A stretch of 64,000 nucleotides of DNA from an uncultured bacterium (GCA_938036315.1 CALHPK010000006.1:62001-126000); one strand, 5' to 3'; shown: positions 33,512 to 42,971, numbered from the stretch's first letter. Notes: generated by a model not told the origin, from the sequence alone. Made by a program: numbers and translations.

Positions 33512-35533
33512 TTACTGATACAGTAATTTGTAAAGATAAGCAATCTTTTCCAACCCTGATATAGATGATATGAAAAAGTAAACTTTACCTCTCTCAGAGA
33601 AGAAATTTGGAGATCTTATTTCGGAGTATAAAGCTATAAATTTTGCTGATGATGAAATTGCTGTTTGGTGGTCAATTTCGGAATCACCAACTATGAATGT
33701 TTCCTGTGGAGTGATATTGAGTTTATCGCAGATAAATTCTATTACTTTTTTATTCGGTTTAAGGATATCTTCTTTATGATCTTTTACATCTCCTTCTCCG
33801 ACTATCAGGTCTGTGTATTTGTGGAATCCAAAATTTTCAGTTAGTTTTTTCAAAAACTCCGTTTTTTTATTTGACAGTATTGCTACTTTGTATCCAAGCC
33901 TTTTCAACTTTTTTAGGGTTTCAAGGGCTCCGGGTGCCGGGTAAGTTTTCTTCAGGAATATCTTTTTATATTTCTCTCTGAATAATTTTACTCCTTTTTC
34001 TGCTTCTTCTCCTGTGATGATTTCGAAGCATTTTTTAAGGGGGAGACCTATATATTTCTGGATGTTTTCTGGGAAGGGTTTCCCAAGTTTTTCAAGTGCG
34101 TATTCGAACGCCTCTTTTATTCCTTCATACGACCACGCCAGGGTTCCGTCAAAGTCTATTATAAAGCAAGCGGGGGAGATGCTTAATGTTTCTATTATGT
34201 CATAGAAATTTTCAAATGGTGCAAAGTCTAATCCTTTTTGCTGGCATATTTCCTTGAGTCTTGATTTAGCAAAAACTATGTCCGCTTCCTCAACTATACA
34301 TCTATCAGATATTCCATTTCCTGCGAAAATTGTGAAAAATTCGCCCTTTATATTTTTATCGGAAATTTTGCGCCTTCTGTATACTTCGAGTTTGCAAGTT
34401 GCACAGAGGTTACAGAATTTGCTTTGGTTTGGAAATTTGAATTCTAATTTACCGGATTTTTCGCAGAGTTCTGATGCATGATAATTCAGGTTCAGTCCAA
34501 ATTTTTTTTCTGTTTCTTCAATATAAAATGAGAATCCATCGGACACTATTTCTATATCTGCAAACTTAGATGAGAAATTGATAAATTCTGTGAATCCATC
34601 TTCTATTTCAACAAATTCAGAAGAGAATTTCCTCATATCATCAAGTGAGCCTAATATTTTGTCCTCCACGATCCTATAAAGTTCTTTAGAACCAATATTC
34701 CCTTTTATGACATTTCGCGGTAGGTTTCTCCAAGTTCCAGATGTAAACTTATCAAGAATAGCTATGGATACGTCTTTTTTCGTTATTGTTCCATCAAAGT
34801 CACATAATATTTTTATACTTTTTTCTTCTTTTTTACTGGAGGTGGTTGAGATTGTTTTTTGTTGAGATAACGGTTTTATTCTGCCCAAGAATTTATCCTC
34901 AACGAGTCGGTAAGTTTTCTCTTTTTTCGGGATGTTTATAAAATTTATTACTTTCGGGACTGCATATTTCAGTACAAGAGCAATAGCTTGGCTTTCAATA
35001 TTTTTTGCAAGAAAGATGTATCCTTCGCATATTTTTCTAGTTGCTAATGATAGTGCAATTACCATATTTTTTGTTGATATGCTTTTTAGGGAGGAGATTG
35101 GGAATCTGTAGTTTACATTAAGATCAAAGGCTGAAAATTCTGTTAGGAAGTTTTTAACTTTGATACCTGTGATGAATTCGATCCATAGGGAGAAAAGTAT
35201 TTTGTGGATTTTGCTTTTGGACTTTATGTAAAATATTCCGGATTTTTTCGACTTCAGATTCACTTTTTTGATTTCTGAGAATAAAATTTCTGTAAAATCT
35301 TCATCTGTTAGTATACTACTTTCTACTAATTTTCTGTTTTTGGGGTCAGTTATATTTTTTTTAAGGAGTTCTGCAAGTTCAGGAGAGAATAAGTGGTCAT
35401 TTTTGTCATCTATTGTTTTGATGTTTACTGGTTTTAGTTTAGGATTAGGATTAAGAGGAGATGTTTTCAAGAGTTTTACTACTGTGTCTGAGAATAGAAA
35501 TTCTATATTCGGTACAGAAGTAGTATCAAGCAT
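33512..35533 (-). CDS. Three-part protein: unknown N-terminus + two HAD phosphatase domains
   Basis: A 673-residue protein. Residues 1-235 are of no recognised family and mostly helical. HAD domain 1 (about 240-455) begins with CDFDGTITKKDVS, the nucleophile motif of MtnX/phosphoserine-phosphatase-like enzymes, and carries FCNLCATCK, as MtnX-like enzymes do. HAD domain 2 (about 455-673) begins with IDFDGTLAWS and resembles phosphoglycolate phosphatase, with LSNKK and IVGDSEID. Both domains keep the DxDGT nucleophile, so both could be active. KTYRLVEDKFLGRI at the end of the N-terminal part nearly repeats KELYRIVEDKILGSL inside HAD domain 1. It follows TetR by 5 bp. Confidence 0.75.
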   Translation of the reverse strand: MLDTTSVPNIEFLFSDTVVKLLKTSPLNPNPKLKPVNIKTIDDKNDHLFSPELAELLKKNITDPKNRKLVESSILTDEDFTEILFSEIKKVNLKSKKSGIFYIKSKSKIHKILFSLWIEFITGIKVKNFLTEFSAFDLNVNYRFPISSLKSISTKNMVIALSLATRKICEGYIFLAKNIESQAIALVLKYAVPKVINFINIPKKEKTYRLVEDKFLGRIKPLSQQKTISTTSSKKEEKSIKILCDFDGTITKKDVSIAILDKFTSGTWRNLPRNVIKGNIGSKELYRIVEDKILGSLDDMRKFSSEFVEIEDGFTEFINFSSKFADIEIVSDGFSFYIEETEKKFGLNLNYHASELCEKSGKLEFKFPNQSKFCNLCATCKLEVYRRRKISDKNIKGEFFTIFAGNGISDRCIVEEADIVFAKSRLKEICQQKGLDFAPFENFYDIIETLSISPACFIIDFDGTLAWSYEGIKEAFEYALEKLGKPFPENIQKYIGLPLKKCFEIITGEEAEKGVKLFREKYKKIFLKKTYPAPGALETLKKLKRLGYKVAILSNKKTEFLKKLTENFGFHKYTDLIVGEGDVKDHKEDILKPNKKVIEFICDKLNITPQETFIVGDSEIDHQTAISSSAKFIALYSEIRSPNFFSERGKVYFFISSISGLEKIAYLYKLLYQ

Positions 35534-35538
35534 GCAAT

Positions 35539-36129
35539 TTATTTTTCTGCGAGGAGACCTTTGAGGATTATGTCTAAGGTATCATCTATGTCCTTCTTTT
35601 TTGTATTTTGTGACATAGCTAGTTCTTTAGTTATGGAGAGGATTAAAAAGGCTGCTTGCCTTGTGTCAATAGCTCTGAAAACTTTTTTTTCTATCCCCTC
35701 CTTTATTATACTGTCAAGTAATTTTAGTTCTCGACCTCCTAATTCCTTTGCTTTTAATCTTTCTATTTCACTTTTAAGTTCTCCGACAATCTCTTCTGTC
35801 ATGTTAAACAATCTGATTAATTCTTTTGCCCCTTCAATTTTGACTTCTGCAAATTTTTTTATTTTTTCTACTGGGTTTTCTGTCTCTTTTACTGATTCTT
35901 CAATTTTCGTGATTAGCTTCCCTATTTCATCTTTTATTCCTTCTTCGAATAGATCTTTTTTTGAATCGAAGTAGTAGTATATAGCTGCGGGAGTGAAGCC
36001 AATTTCTCTGGAAATATCATCCATTGTTGTTTTAATGTATCCATATTTTGCAAAAACCTTCTTTGAAAGGTCTAAGATCACTTTCCTTCTTTCTTCTTTC
36101 GGTTTTCTCTTTTTCTTGTTTTCCTGCAT
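35539..36129 (-). CDS. TetR/AcrR-family transcriptional regulator
   Basis: A 196-residue protein starting with a Lys-rich stretch, then a TetR helix-turn-helix (KVFAKYGYIKTTMDDISREI, FTPAAIYYYFDSKKDLF). The rest is a helical ligand domain. It is the first gene of a four-gene minus-strand operon (HAD fusion, GMC oxidoreductase, CcmB-like), so it likely represses that operon in response to a small lipophilic molecule (inference). A GGGGGAA stretch precedes its ATG. Confidence 0.88.
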   Translation of the reverse strand: MQENKKKRKPKEERRKVILDLSKKVFAKYGYIKTTMDDISREIGFTPAAIYYYFDSKKDLFEEGIKDEIGKLITKIEESVKETENPVEKIKKFAEVKIEGAKELIRLFNMTEEIVGELKSEIERLKAKELGGRELKLLDSIIKEGIEKKVFRAIDTRQAAFLILSITKELAMSQNTKKKDIDDTLDIILKGLLAEK

Positions 36130-36324
36130 TTTGTTTCCCCCTTTTTGTTAAATTTTATTTATTTATTGAGAAACTAGGTTTTTGATGTAATTTTCAAAAT
36201 TTGCGGTTTGTTTATTAGGGATGGGTTTGTGGGCAAACTTTTTTGTTTTTCTGAGAAAGTGGGAAAAATGTTATAAAATTGTAGTTTTAGCTAATTATAG
36301 ATGTGGAGATAAATAATTTGAGCT

Positions 36325-36507
36325 ATGTTTTACATAAGGACAAAGGGGAATTTAGATAGGGCTTTGAAGATTTTGAGGAAAAGTTTTGAGATTGATATAG
36401 CGCCTCTGTTGAGGAGGCATCAGCATTATAGGTCAAAGTCGCAGATAAGGCGAGAGAAGCATCTTTTGAGGGTGCAGGGTACGAAAAAGCAAGCCAAGGT
36501 GGAGTGA
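36325..36507 (+). CDS. rpsU: Ribosomal protein bS21
   Basis: A 60-residue protein with the bS21 layout: a short N-terminal strand (FYIRTKGNLDRALKILRKSF), then IAPLLRRHQHYRSKSQIRRE and a basic C-terminus. It is divergent from the consensus but matches in length and charge. It lies 6 bp before tRNA-Phe on the same strand. Confidence 0.8.
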   Translation: MFYIRTKGNLDRALKILRKSFEIDIAPLLRRHQHYRSKSQIRREKHLLRVQGTKKQAKVE

Positions 36508-36513
36508 GAGGAT

Positions 36514-36586
36514 GGGCAGGTAGCTCAGGGGGTAGAGCGTAGGACTGAAAATCCTAAGGTCGGCGGTTCGACTCCGCCCCTGCCCA
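36514..36586 (+). tRNA. tRNA-Phe (anticodon GAA)
   Basis: A 73-base cloverleaf: acceptor GGGCAGG/CCTGCCC, D-arm, anticodon stem TAGGA/TCCTA with loop CTGAAAA (anticodon GAA), and T-arm GGCGG/CCGCC around TTCGACT. CCA is not encoded (ACAT follows), unlike the tRNA-Ser here. About 63% G+C. Confidence 0.97.
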
Positions 36587-36588
36587 CA

Positions 36589-38211
36589 TCATCTGGGAGA
36601 TCTCTTGGGAGCTTTAGAAGGAGGACTCTTCTCATCTTTCGTTTGCTTTGGTTTTGCATCCTTGAAAATATTTACTTCCCTACCTTCGAAAAGTGAAGCT
36701 TCAAGCTCACCAATGGTACCTGGCGTAATTTCGGGATCTCTCTTCAGTATATCGAAAGCTATAGCGATAAATATATCGCCTTTTTTATTTTCCACTGTTG
36801 CTAAAATCTCTTTAGACTTTTTGTTATTCCCTATGTTTGCATATGCCATAGCCAGTATTAACTTTGTTCTATCGTTACCTTTAATTTTCTGTAGCTCTTC
36901 TATTGCAAGATCATATTTTTCAAGGAGAAAGTAGCAGAGCCCTAAAAGCTCTATATATTCAGGTAAAGCTTTTATGTTTATTGCGCTCTGTAGCGCAGAT
37001 ATTGCATGTAGAAGATTACCAGATCGGGCAAATTTCGGACCAACTTCTGCAAGCCAAAAGTTTGAAAGTGCAAAAAAATATAAAACTTCGCTGTCAGAAG
37101 GATCTTCCTCGAGATACTTTTTAGCTATTTCTCTAGCCTCTTCCAAATTACCTATCTTAGATTCTCCACCTGAGAAGAGTAAAGCTTTTACAATGAGTAT
37201 TTGAATGAGAATTTTTTTTGCGTATCTGTCCTCTGGGGATATCTTAAGGATTTCTCTAACTTCTGTTTCTGCTCCTTTTATGTTGCCTGATGATATAAAT
37301 TTATAAACAAGTTTCAACCTCTCTTGGGGGGAGTAAGGAAGTTTGACGGTGATCAGTGCAGGATAATTTGTTTTCACATCTTCGTAACTCTCTTTTGCTT
37401 CTTGATACATACCAAGATCTCTTTGTGCAGTGTGAAGAAGTATCTTAGCTAAATATTTTTCATCTTTTATAAACTTTTCAGATGCTAAAATGTAGTATTC
37501 TGTTGCTGAGTCAAGGTAACCCGCTGAGTGCAGGATAACAGCTGAATAAAGGTAGAAATTCGGTTCATCCCAATCCTTCGGTATTCTTCGGACAATTTCT
37601 GGGATTAGACTCACTTTTTGCTGTCTAAATAAAGATTCAATAAGTCCAACATATGCATATGGATTTTGCGGATTTTCAGCAATGTATTCTCTGAATATTT
37701 TTTCTGCTTTGTCATTCTCATTTGTAATGATGAGTAAGAATCCATTTTTAAGGATAAGAGAATTAATTATATCTCTTTCTCCTGAATTTTTGAACTTTTT
37801 AAGAGCTTCCTCAACAGTATTTTTAGCTGAGTTTATATCTCCTCTTCTCAGATATGCAGAAGTCAGAGAATCATAGACCGCAGGGTGAGGATTTATAGCC
37901 TTTGCTTGATTCAGATAAAAGACTGCGAAGTTGTATTTCCCTGTTAGAAGATAAAGATTCCCAAGATTGAATTTTACGAGGAAATCAGGGGGGAATTTTT
38001 CATCAGCATATTTGAGTATCTGCTCGGCAAATTTTATTTCCCCAGCGCATACACTTACCATAAACGCTTTTATGGCATCATCTGAACTCTGTATAAGATT
38101 AGGGGTTATTTTCTTCACTTCTTTTTTGCACAGCTGAGGTTGTGTTAAAATATCCGGAAAGCTATAAAGAGATAGAATTAATGAAAAAGAAGCAATCATA
38201 AAAATACTCAT
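36589..38211 (-). CDS. Exported TPR-repeat protein
   Basis: A 540-residue protein with an N-terminal signal-like segment (FMIASFSLILSLYS) and many TPR motifs from residue 60 to about 500, for example FNLGNLYLLTGKYNFAVFYL and FYLNQAKAINPHPAVYDSL. It ends in a Lys/Pro-rich tail (PPSKAPKRSPR). TPR scaffolds of this size in Gram-negative bacteria act in periplasmic complexes, but the partner is unknown. It ends 2 bp from tRNA-Phe on the other strand. Confidence 0.8.
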   Translation of the reverse strand: MSIFMIASFSLILSLYSFPDILTQPQLCKKEVKKITPNLIQSSDDAIKAFMVSVCAGEIKFAEQILKYADEKFPPDFLVKFNLGNLYLLTGKYNFAVFYLNQAKAINPHPAVYDSLTSAYLRRGDINSAKNTVEEALKKFKNSGERDIINSLILKNGFLLIITNENDKAEKIFREYIAENPQNPYAYVGLIESLFRQQKVSLIPEIVRRIPKDWDEPNFYLYSAVILHSAGYLDSATEYYILASEKFIKDEKYLAKILLHTAQRDLGMYQEAKESYEDVKTNYPALITVKLPYSPQERLKLVYKFISSGNIKGAETEVREILKISPEDRYAKKILIQILIVKALLFSGGESKIGNLEEAREIAKKYLEEDPSDSEVLYFFALSNFWLAEVGPKFARSGNLLHAISALQSAINIKALPEYIELLGLCYFLLEKYDLAIEELQKIKGNDRTKLILAMAYANIGNNKKSKEILATVENKKGDIFIAIAFDILKRDPEITPGTIGELEASLFEGREVNIFKDAKPKQTKDEKSPPSKAPKRSPR

Positions 38212-38286
38212 CTTACTCAGATGATCATTATATATTTACTGATGATTATATTATCTACCTAATAATAATATAATAATAACATTACT

Positions 38287-38322
38287 TTTATTTTTATTTA
38301 TCTGCTTTATTTTTATTTATCT
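38287..38322. repeat. Two-copy direct repeat, 17 bp, period 19, between mfd and TPR gene
   Basis: TTTATTTTTATTTATCT at 38287-38303 and 38306-38322. It is AT-rich and downstream of an array of TAA repeats. Confidence 0.7.
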
Positions 38323-38377
38323 ACTGTGATTCTTTATTTAGCTTAGTTTATCTTCCATAAGGGAGATTGTGGCTCTG

Positions 38378-41242
38378 CTATTTTTGTATCCGCAGTTCAG
38401 ATTTTGTAGGAATTTTTTTGTTCAATTCGCTCTTGAGGAGTTCTGTAAGCTCATCTATTCCGCGGTTTAGAGAAATTTTCATTCTGCCGAATTGAGAATT
38501 TAGCTCCACATATAGCATATCCTTCGAGAATGAGGCAGAGAATATATTCAACTTCCTCATCAGGATTTTGAGTTTTATAATCTTGATAAAATTCTCAAGT
38601 TCTGGGTAAATTTTGAGTAATTCTTCTTCGTTTTCTCCTTTATCTTTTGCGAACTTCTCAAATATTATCCCAATGATTTTGTCAACTTCTTTTTCGTTAT
38701 CTGCAACTGCAAAAGTCCTGTAAAACGATATGCGCATTATAGGATCTTGGATAATTTCTGCAGGTATGAATGCTGGAACATCTATTTCAACTTTCGGTTC
38801 AAATGTTAAAGATTTTCTTTCAATTTCCACTTTTTCTTTGAGTTCATCTATCACTTCCTGTAATATTTCTAGATATACGTCGAAACCAACTTCTAAGATG
38901 TGGCCTGACTGTTCCTTTCCAAGTATATTGCCAGCTCCTCTCATTTCCAAATCTTTCAGGGATAACTTCAGACCTATGCTATCTAAATCTATGTTAGATA
39001 TGTCAAGGAATACTTCGAGTCTTTTTCTTGCATTGTCAGAAAGTTTCTGTGGTACTATGAGGTAGCAGTATGCATCTCGGTTTCCTCTTCCGACTCTACC
39101 ACGCAGTTGATAAAGTTCTGAAAGTCCAAACAGATCTGCTCTTTCAATAACCATGGTGTTGACATATGGTATATCTATACCTAGCGCCACAATCTTTGTG
39201 GCGACCAAAATTTTTGTTTCTCCTAGCATAAAAGATAAAATTACCCTTTCTATGTCTCTGGGAGTCATTTTACCATGAATTAGACTGATAGTTGCATTTG
39301 GAAACAGAAAACTAAGTTTTGACAAAATATCTCCCAATCCCTCGATATGCGGGTATATATATATGATTTGCCCATCTCTCATCAGCTCGTGTTCTATAAC
39401 TTCCTTTATGTTTTCTTGCTTTATCAGTGATGTAATTATAGTTCCTCTTCCAGGTGGCTTTTTCTTTATTACTGATATGTCTTTTAGTCCTGATAAGGCC
39501 ATCTTCAGAGTTCTAGGGATTGGAGTGGCGGTCAGAGATATAGTGTGTACTGTGGCTTTTATTCTTGCTATTTTCTCTTTTTCTGCAACTCCAAATCTTT
39601 GTTCCTCATCAACTATGAGAAGTCCGAGGTTGTGAAATTTGTGTAGAATGTTCAGAACTTTATGGGTTCCTATGACAATATCAATTCTCCCTTCTTTTAT
39701 GTCCTCTATTATTCTTTTTTCTTTGTGTGGTGGTACAAGTCTTGAAAGCATTTCTACTCTGAATGGGAATTCCACCAGTCTTTCTTTTATTCTTATGTAG
39801 TGCTGTAGTGCTAATGGGGTGGTTGGTGCCACAAATGCTACTTGTTTACCAGCATAAGCTACTATTGCGGCAGCTCTTACCGCAATTTCAGTTTTTCCAA
39901 CTCCTGAATCTCCAACTATGATTCTATCTGCTGGAAAATCTTGCTTGCATAGATCGTTCACAATATCCTCAATGGCTTTGACTTGATCTTCCGTCTCCTC
40001 GTAAGGGAATGTCTCTTTGAGTCTTGATAGTATATCCTCTGCTCCAGCTAAAGGTTCTATCTTTATTGATTTCCTTATGGCTATTGCCCTGAGAAAATCG
40101 GATATATGTTTCTCTATGCTCTGCCTGACTCTTGCTTTCCTTAGCATAAATGTTTTCCCGCCTATCTCATCAAGAGGTGGATTTTCGTAACCTATGTATT
40201 TGTGCAGAAGTCCTATGTCCTCTGCTGGAATATAAAGCATTGCTGAATCTCTATACTCTATCTTTAAAAACTCCCTCCCATATTCGATTGATGTTCCTCT
40301 GAAGATCCCTATGCCATGTACTTTGTGGACAACATAGACACCATTTTCAAGTTCGTCATATGATATCTTCGGATACTTTACTGATTCGGTTTTCTTTTTG
40401 GCAAACTTCTCACTTTCCCTCAAATTTATGAATGCTACTTTCATATTTGGGATGATGAATCCGGGAATCCTTTCCTGTGTCTTTATGAGTTTTACATTTT
40501 TGCCAGCGAAGATTTTTCTCATTGAGTACTCTTCTTCCCAATCCTTTATGAATAGTGACACATTGTAATTTTTTGATATGAGATCCTCGATGTCATTTTT
40601 ATCTTTTATAATATCTGTAGTTAGGAATATTTTCTGGTCTAATCTTTTAAGCACTGAATCTTTGAGTTGGCCTTTTGAGTGGATCTGGCACAATGGCCAA
40701 ATACATAAACATATTATCTCTTCAAAAATCTCAGAAAGCTTTTCTTTTCTCAGATTAGTAAGAGATGGAATTGAGATTTCGTCTTTTTTCTGAATCTTTT
40801 CTCCATCTATAAGGTAGATTTTCTCAATCTCATCGAATAAGATTTCGATTCGTAATTTTGAACGATCCTTTTGTTTTATCTCGAAAATATCTCCTATAAC
40901 AGAGAATTCCCCGGGGGTGTATGGATCAATGTTTACTCTTGTGTATCCATTTTGTATTAAAAATTCGGAAATTTTTTGAGGAATTATTTTCATCCCTACT
41001 TTCAGGTTCAAAAATTTTTCGGTTAGTACAAATTCGTTATATGCTTTTTCAACGGTTGACACAAATATGCCGTTCTGGTAATCAGATGGATCTACGGACA
41101 CTTTCGATTGCGAGAAGATTTTGAGTGCTTTTGAGAACAAATTTACTTCTTCATCGGTTTTGAATAGAATAAGAATTTTTTCTTCCCTTCCCAGGTCTTT
41201 TCCTATTAAGAATGCTATACCGCAAACTACTGCTTCATTCAT
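38378..41242 (-). CDS. mfd: Transcription-repair coupling factor (short N-terminus)
   Basis: A 954-residue translocase that removes stalled RNA polymerase and recruits nucleotide excision repair. Visible are the RNA polymerase-interacting domain near residue 306 (VYVVHKVHGIGIFRG), RecG-like helicase motifs GDSGVGKTEIA (about 446) and DEEQRFG (about 544), the motif RVGRGNRDAY, and the C-terminal TRCF domain. The family is usually about 1,100-1,200 residues. The missing stretch is at the N-terminus, in the UvrB-homology region, so UvrA recruitment may be altered. It is 19 bp after the YrdC-like gene. Confidence 0.93.
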   Translation of the reverse strand: MNEAVVCGIAFLIGKDLGREEKILILFKTDEEVNLFSKALKIFSQSKVSVDPSDYQNGIFVSTVEKAYNEFVLTEKFLNLKVGMKIIPQKISEFLIQNGYTRVNIDPYTPGEFSVIGDIFEIKQKDRSKLRIEILFDEIEKIYLIDGEKIQKKDEISIPSLTNLRKEKLSEIFEEIICLCIWPLCQIHSKGQLKDSVLKRLDQKIFLTTDIIKDKNDIEDLISKNYNVSLFIKDWEEEYSMRKIFAGKNVKLIKTQERIPGFIIPNMKVAFINLRESEKFAKKKTESVKYPKISYDELENGVYVVHKVHGIGIFRGTSIEYGREFLKIEYRDSAMLYIPAEDIGLLHKYIGYENPPLDEIGGKTFMLRKARVRQSIEKHISDFLRAIAIRKSIKIEPLAGAEDILSRLKETFPYEETEDQVKAIEDIVNDLCKQDFPADRIIVGDSGVGKTEIAVRAAAIVAYAGKQVAFVAPTTPLALQHYIRIKERLVEFPFRVEMLSRLVPPHKEKRIIEDIKEGRIDIVIGTHKVLNILHKFHNLGLLIVDEEQRFGVAEKEKIARIKATVHTISLTATPIPRTLKMALSGLKDISVIKKKPPGRGTIITSLIKQENIKEVIEHELMRDGQIIYIYPHIEGLGDILSKLSFLFPNATISLIHGKMTPRDIERVILSFMLGETKILVATKIVALGIDIPYVNTMVIERADLFGLSELYQLRGRVGRGNRDAYCYLIVPQKLSDNARKRLEVFLDISNIDLDSIGLKLSLKDLEMRGAGNILGKEQSGHILEVGFDVYLEILQEVIDELKEKVEIERKSLTFEPKVEIDVPAFIPAEIIQDPIMRISFYRTFAVADNEKEVDKIIGIIFEKFAKDKGENEEELLKIYPELENFIKIIKLKILMRKLNIFSASFSKDMLYVELNSQFGRMKISLNRGIDELTELLKSELNKKIPTKSELRIQK

Positions 41243-41261
41243 CTTAGGATATGGGCAACTT

Positions 41262-41897
41262 TCATATTATTTTTAGGGCAAAATTTTCACTTATATCAGC
41301 CTTTCTCACAGTTCCTTCATAGTTAATTTTTACTGAATCAGCCACGATCTCGATGAAGGTTGGGAATCCTCTTTTTTCTGGCAAGATTTTGATAAAAAAA
41401 TAATCTTCAAGTATTTTTGTTCCTATCTGCAAAATTTTTTCTTGCGAATATATGGGGTTTCTATTTTCAGAAATAGGGAAGCATATCATTATTCCTCCGA
41501 CGATATTCAGGAGATTTTTTGTGCTATCAAGCTGTGGATTGATCAGTCCTACTTTACCTACTATTCTGCTGATGTGCTGTAGAGTTGTTCGCAGAACGAG
41601 GATCATATCGATATTTTTTGCCACTATAAGCTTCCAGAGAAAAAGTTCTCTTTCTGAAAAGAAAAAGAGTTTTCTTGCTATATTCTCATTTGAGGGTATT
41701 ATATACGGGAAGATTCTTCCGGAGTAATCTGTTGAGAATTCATCGAAGACTCTTTTTACTGTGGTAGATAGGAAGGGATTCAAGCCTATGGAAAAATATC
41801 CCTTTTCTGGGAATATTATACCTCCTCCTTTTTCAAATATGCTCTTTATTGCTGACGAGAGTTTTGCGATATCTTTCCACTGATCTATCTCTATCAT
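41262..41897 (-). CDS. Divergent YrdC/Sua5-like protein
   Basis: A 211-residue protein. KDIAKLSSAIKSIFEKGGGI followed by IFPEKGYFSIGLNP resembles the Sua5/YrdC start (GGVVxFPTDTVYGLG). The C-terminal FPTFIEIVADSVKINYEGTV resembles the PSTIVDV...RxG end. The family makes threonylcarbamoyl-AMP for tRNA t6A. The core Lys/Arg and SAN motifs are not clearly seen, so this is a tentative, possibly non-enzymatic member. It lies between GT9 and mfd in the minus-strand run. Confidence 0.4.
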   Translation of the reverse strand: MIEIDQWKDIAKLSSAIKSIFEKGGGIIFPEKGYFSIGLNPFLSTTVKRVFDEFSTDYSGRIFPYIIPSNENIARKLFFFSERELFLWKLIVAKNIDMILVLRTTLQHISRIVGKVGLINPQLDSTKNLLNIVGGIMICFPISENRNPIYSQEKILQIGTKILEDYFFIKILPEKRGFPTFIEIVADSVKINYEGTVRKADISENFALKII

Positions 41898-41946
41898 CGG
41901 CTTTAAAATCTTTTAGTATATTTTTCTCTTTTTCACAATATACTTT

Positions 41947-41973
41947 GGTTTTTGCACTTAGGTTTTTGCACTT
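41947..41973. repeat. Two-copy direct repeat, 13 bp, period 14
   Basis: GGTTTTTGCACTT occurs at 41947-41959 and 41961-41973, in the spacer after the glycosyltransferase gene. Confidence 0.8.
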
Positions 41974-41978
41974 GATAC

Positions 41979-42971
41979 TTAAATATATTTTGATATTCTT
42001 TCCCAGACCATATCTGGTGTTATGTTTTTGAGGCAAGCTATTCCGAGTTTGCATTCTTTCTCTACTGATTTTTCTCCTTTTGCGAAGTTATAGCAGGGTG
42101 AGCAGGGGAGTTCAAGCCTGATAATTTCTGCACCTTCTGGAGCTGTGTGGTAGTATCTTGTGTATCCGAATATTACAAAGGTTTTTATTTTTGATATCCC
42201 AGCTATATGAGCCAGTGCTGAATCATTCCCAAGAAATATCTTAGCCCTTTTTATGTAAGAGATTATTTTGTTAATGCTTTCTCCAAACAAAAAATCTATG
42301 CTCTTATCTGCTTTTTCTTTGCTGAGTTCATATTCTAAAATCTTGAACTCTTCTTTATCATCTTTACTTAGAACGAAGATAGTTTTGAGTCCGTTTGCGA
42401 CTATTTTTTTTGCGATTTCAATGAATTTATACAGATCCCATCTTTTTGTCTTGTACTTTGAGGTTGGGTGAATTATAGCATATGGAACTTTCTCTTCGGC
42501 TTCTTCACTGAATTCAGAAAATTCTTTGAAATCAAAGTTTTTGTCCGGGGGTATTCCTATAAGGTTTGAGTTGAGATCTGTATATTTTCGCAAAGGTGGA
42601 TACTTTATTGGTATTCTAACTATTCCTGGAGAGACTTTTGTCAGCCACAATAGTCTTCTGAGCGAAAAATTCCCATCGTCATAAAAGAACTTTTTACCAG
42701 GAGATAGGGCTAATAATAGATTTGTTCTTCTACCATTCGGGTAGGTTCCATATACGAATTCATAATTTCTTTTCCAAAGTTCTAATGAAATTTTCAATAT
42801 ATTTTCAGTTACAGATTTATTTTCCTTCCACCATATAATATCAAGTTGATAAGGTGAAAATAATTCTTTATATATGTCTGATAGGATAAGTGAGCCGGGG
42901 AATTTTGTGAACAGTGGAAGATGCATAATCATATCTCCTAAGCCACCGGAGACGGAAATTAGAGCCCTCAT
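41979..42971 (-). CDS. Glycosyltransferase family 9 (heptosyltransferase-like)
   Basis: A 330-residue ADP-heptose:LPS heptosyltransferase-like enzyme for lipopolysaccharide core synthesis. The opening MRALISVSGGLGDMIMHLPL is the GT9 GxGDxxxxxP motif. IIHPTSKYKTKRWDLYKF is the HPG(S)xxKxW block. FLGNDSALAHIAG is the nucleotide-sugar binding block. Its C-terminus is Cys-rich (CSPC, CKLGIAC). It lies in the same run as lpxA, consistent with envelope synthesis. Confidence 0.85.
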   Translation of the reverse strand: MRALISVSGGLGDMIMHLPLFTKFPGSLILSDIYKELFSPYQLDIIWWKENKSVTENILKISLELWKRNYEFVYGTYPNGRRTNLLLALSPGKKFFYDDGNFSLRRLLWLTKVSPGIVRIPIKYPPLRKYTDLNSNLIGIPPDKNFDFKEFSEFSEEAEEKVPYAIIHPTSKYKTKRWDLYKFIEIAKKIVANGLKTIFVLSKDDKEEFKILEYELSKEKADKSIDFLFGESINKIISYIKRAKIFLGNDSALAHIAGISKIKTFVIFGYTRYYHTAPEGAEIIRLELPCSPCYNFAKGEKSVEKECKLGIACLKNITPDMVWERISKYI

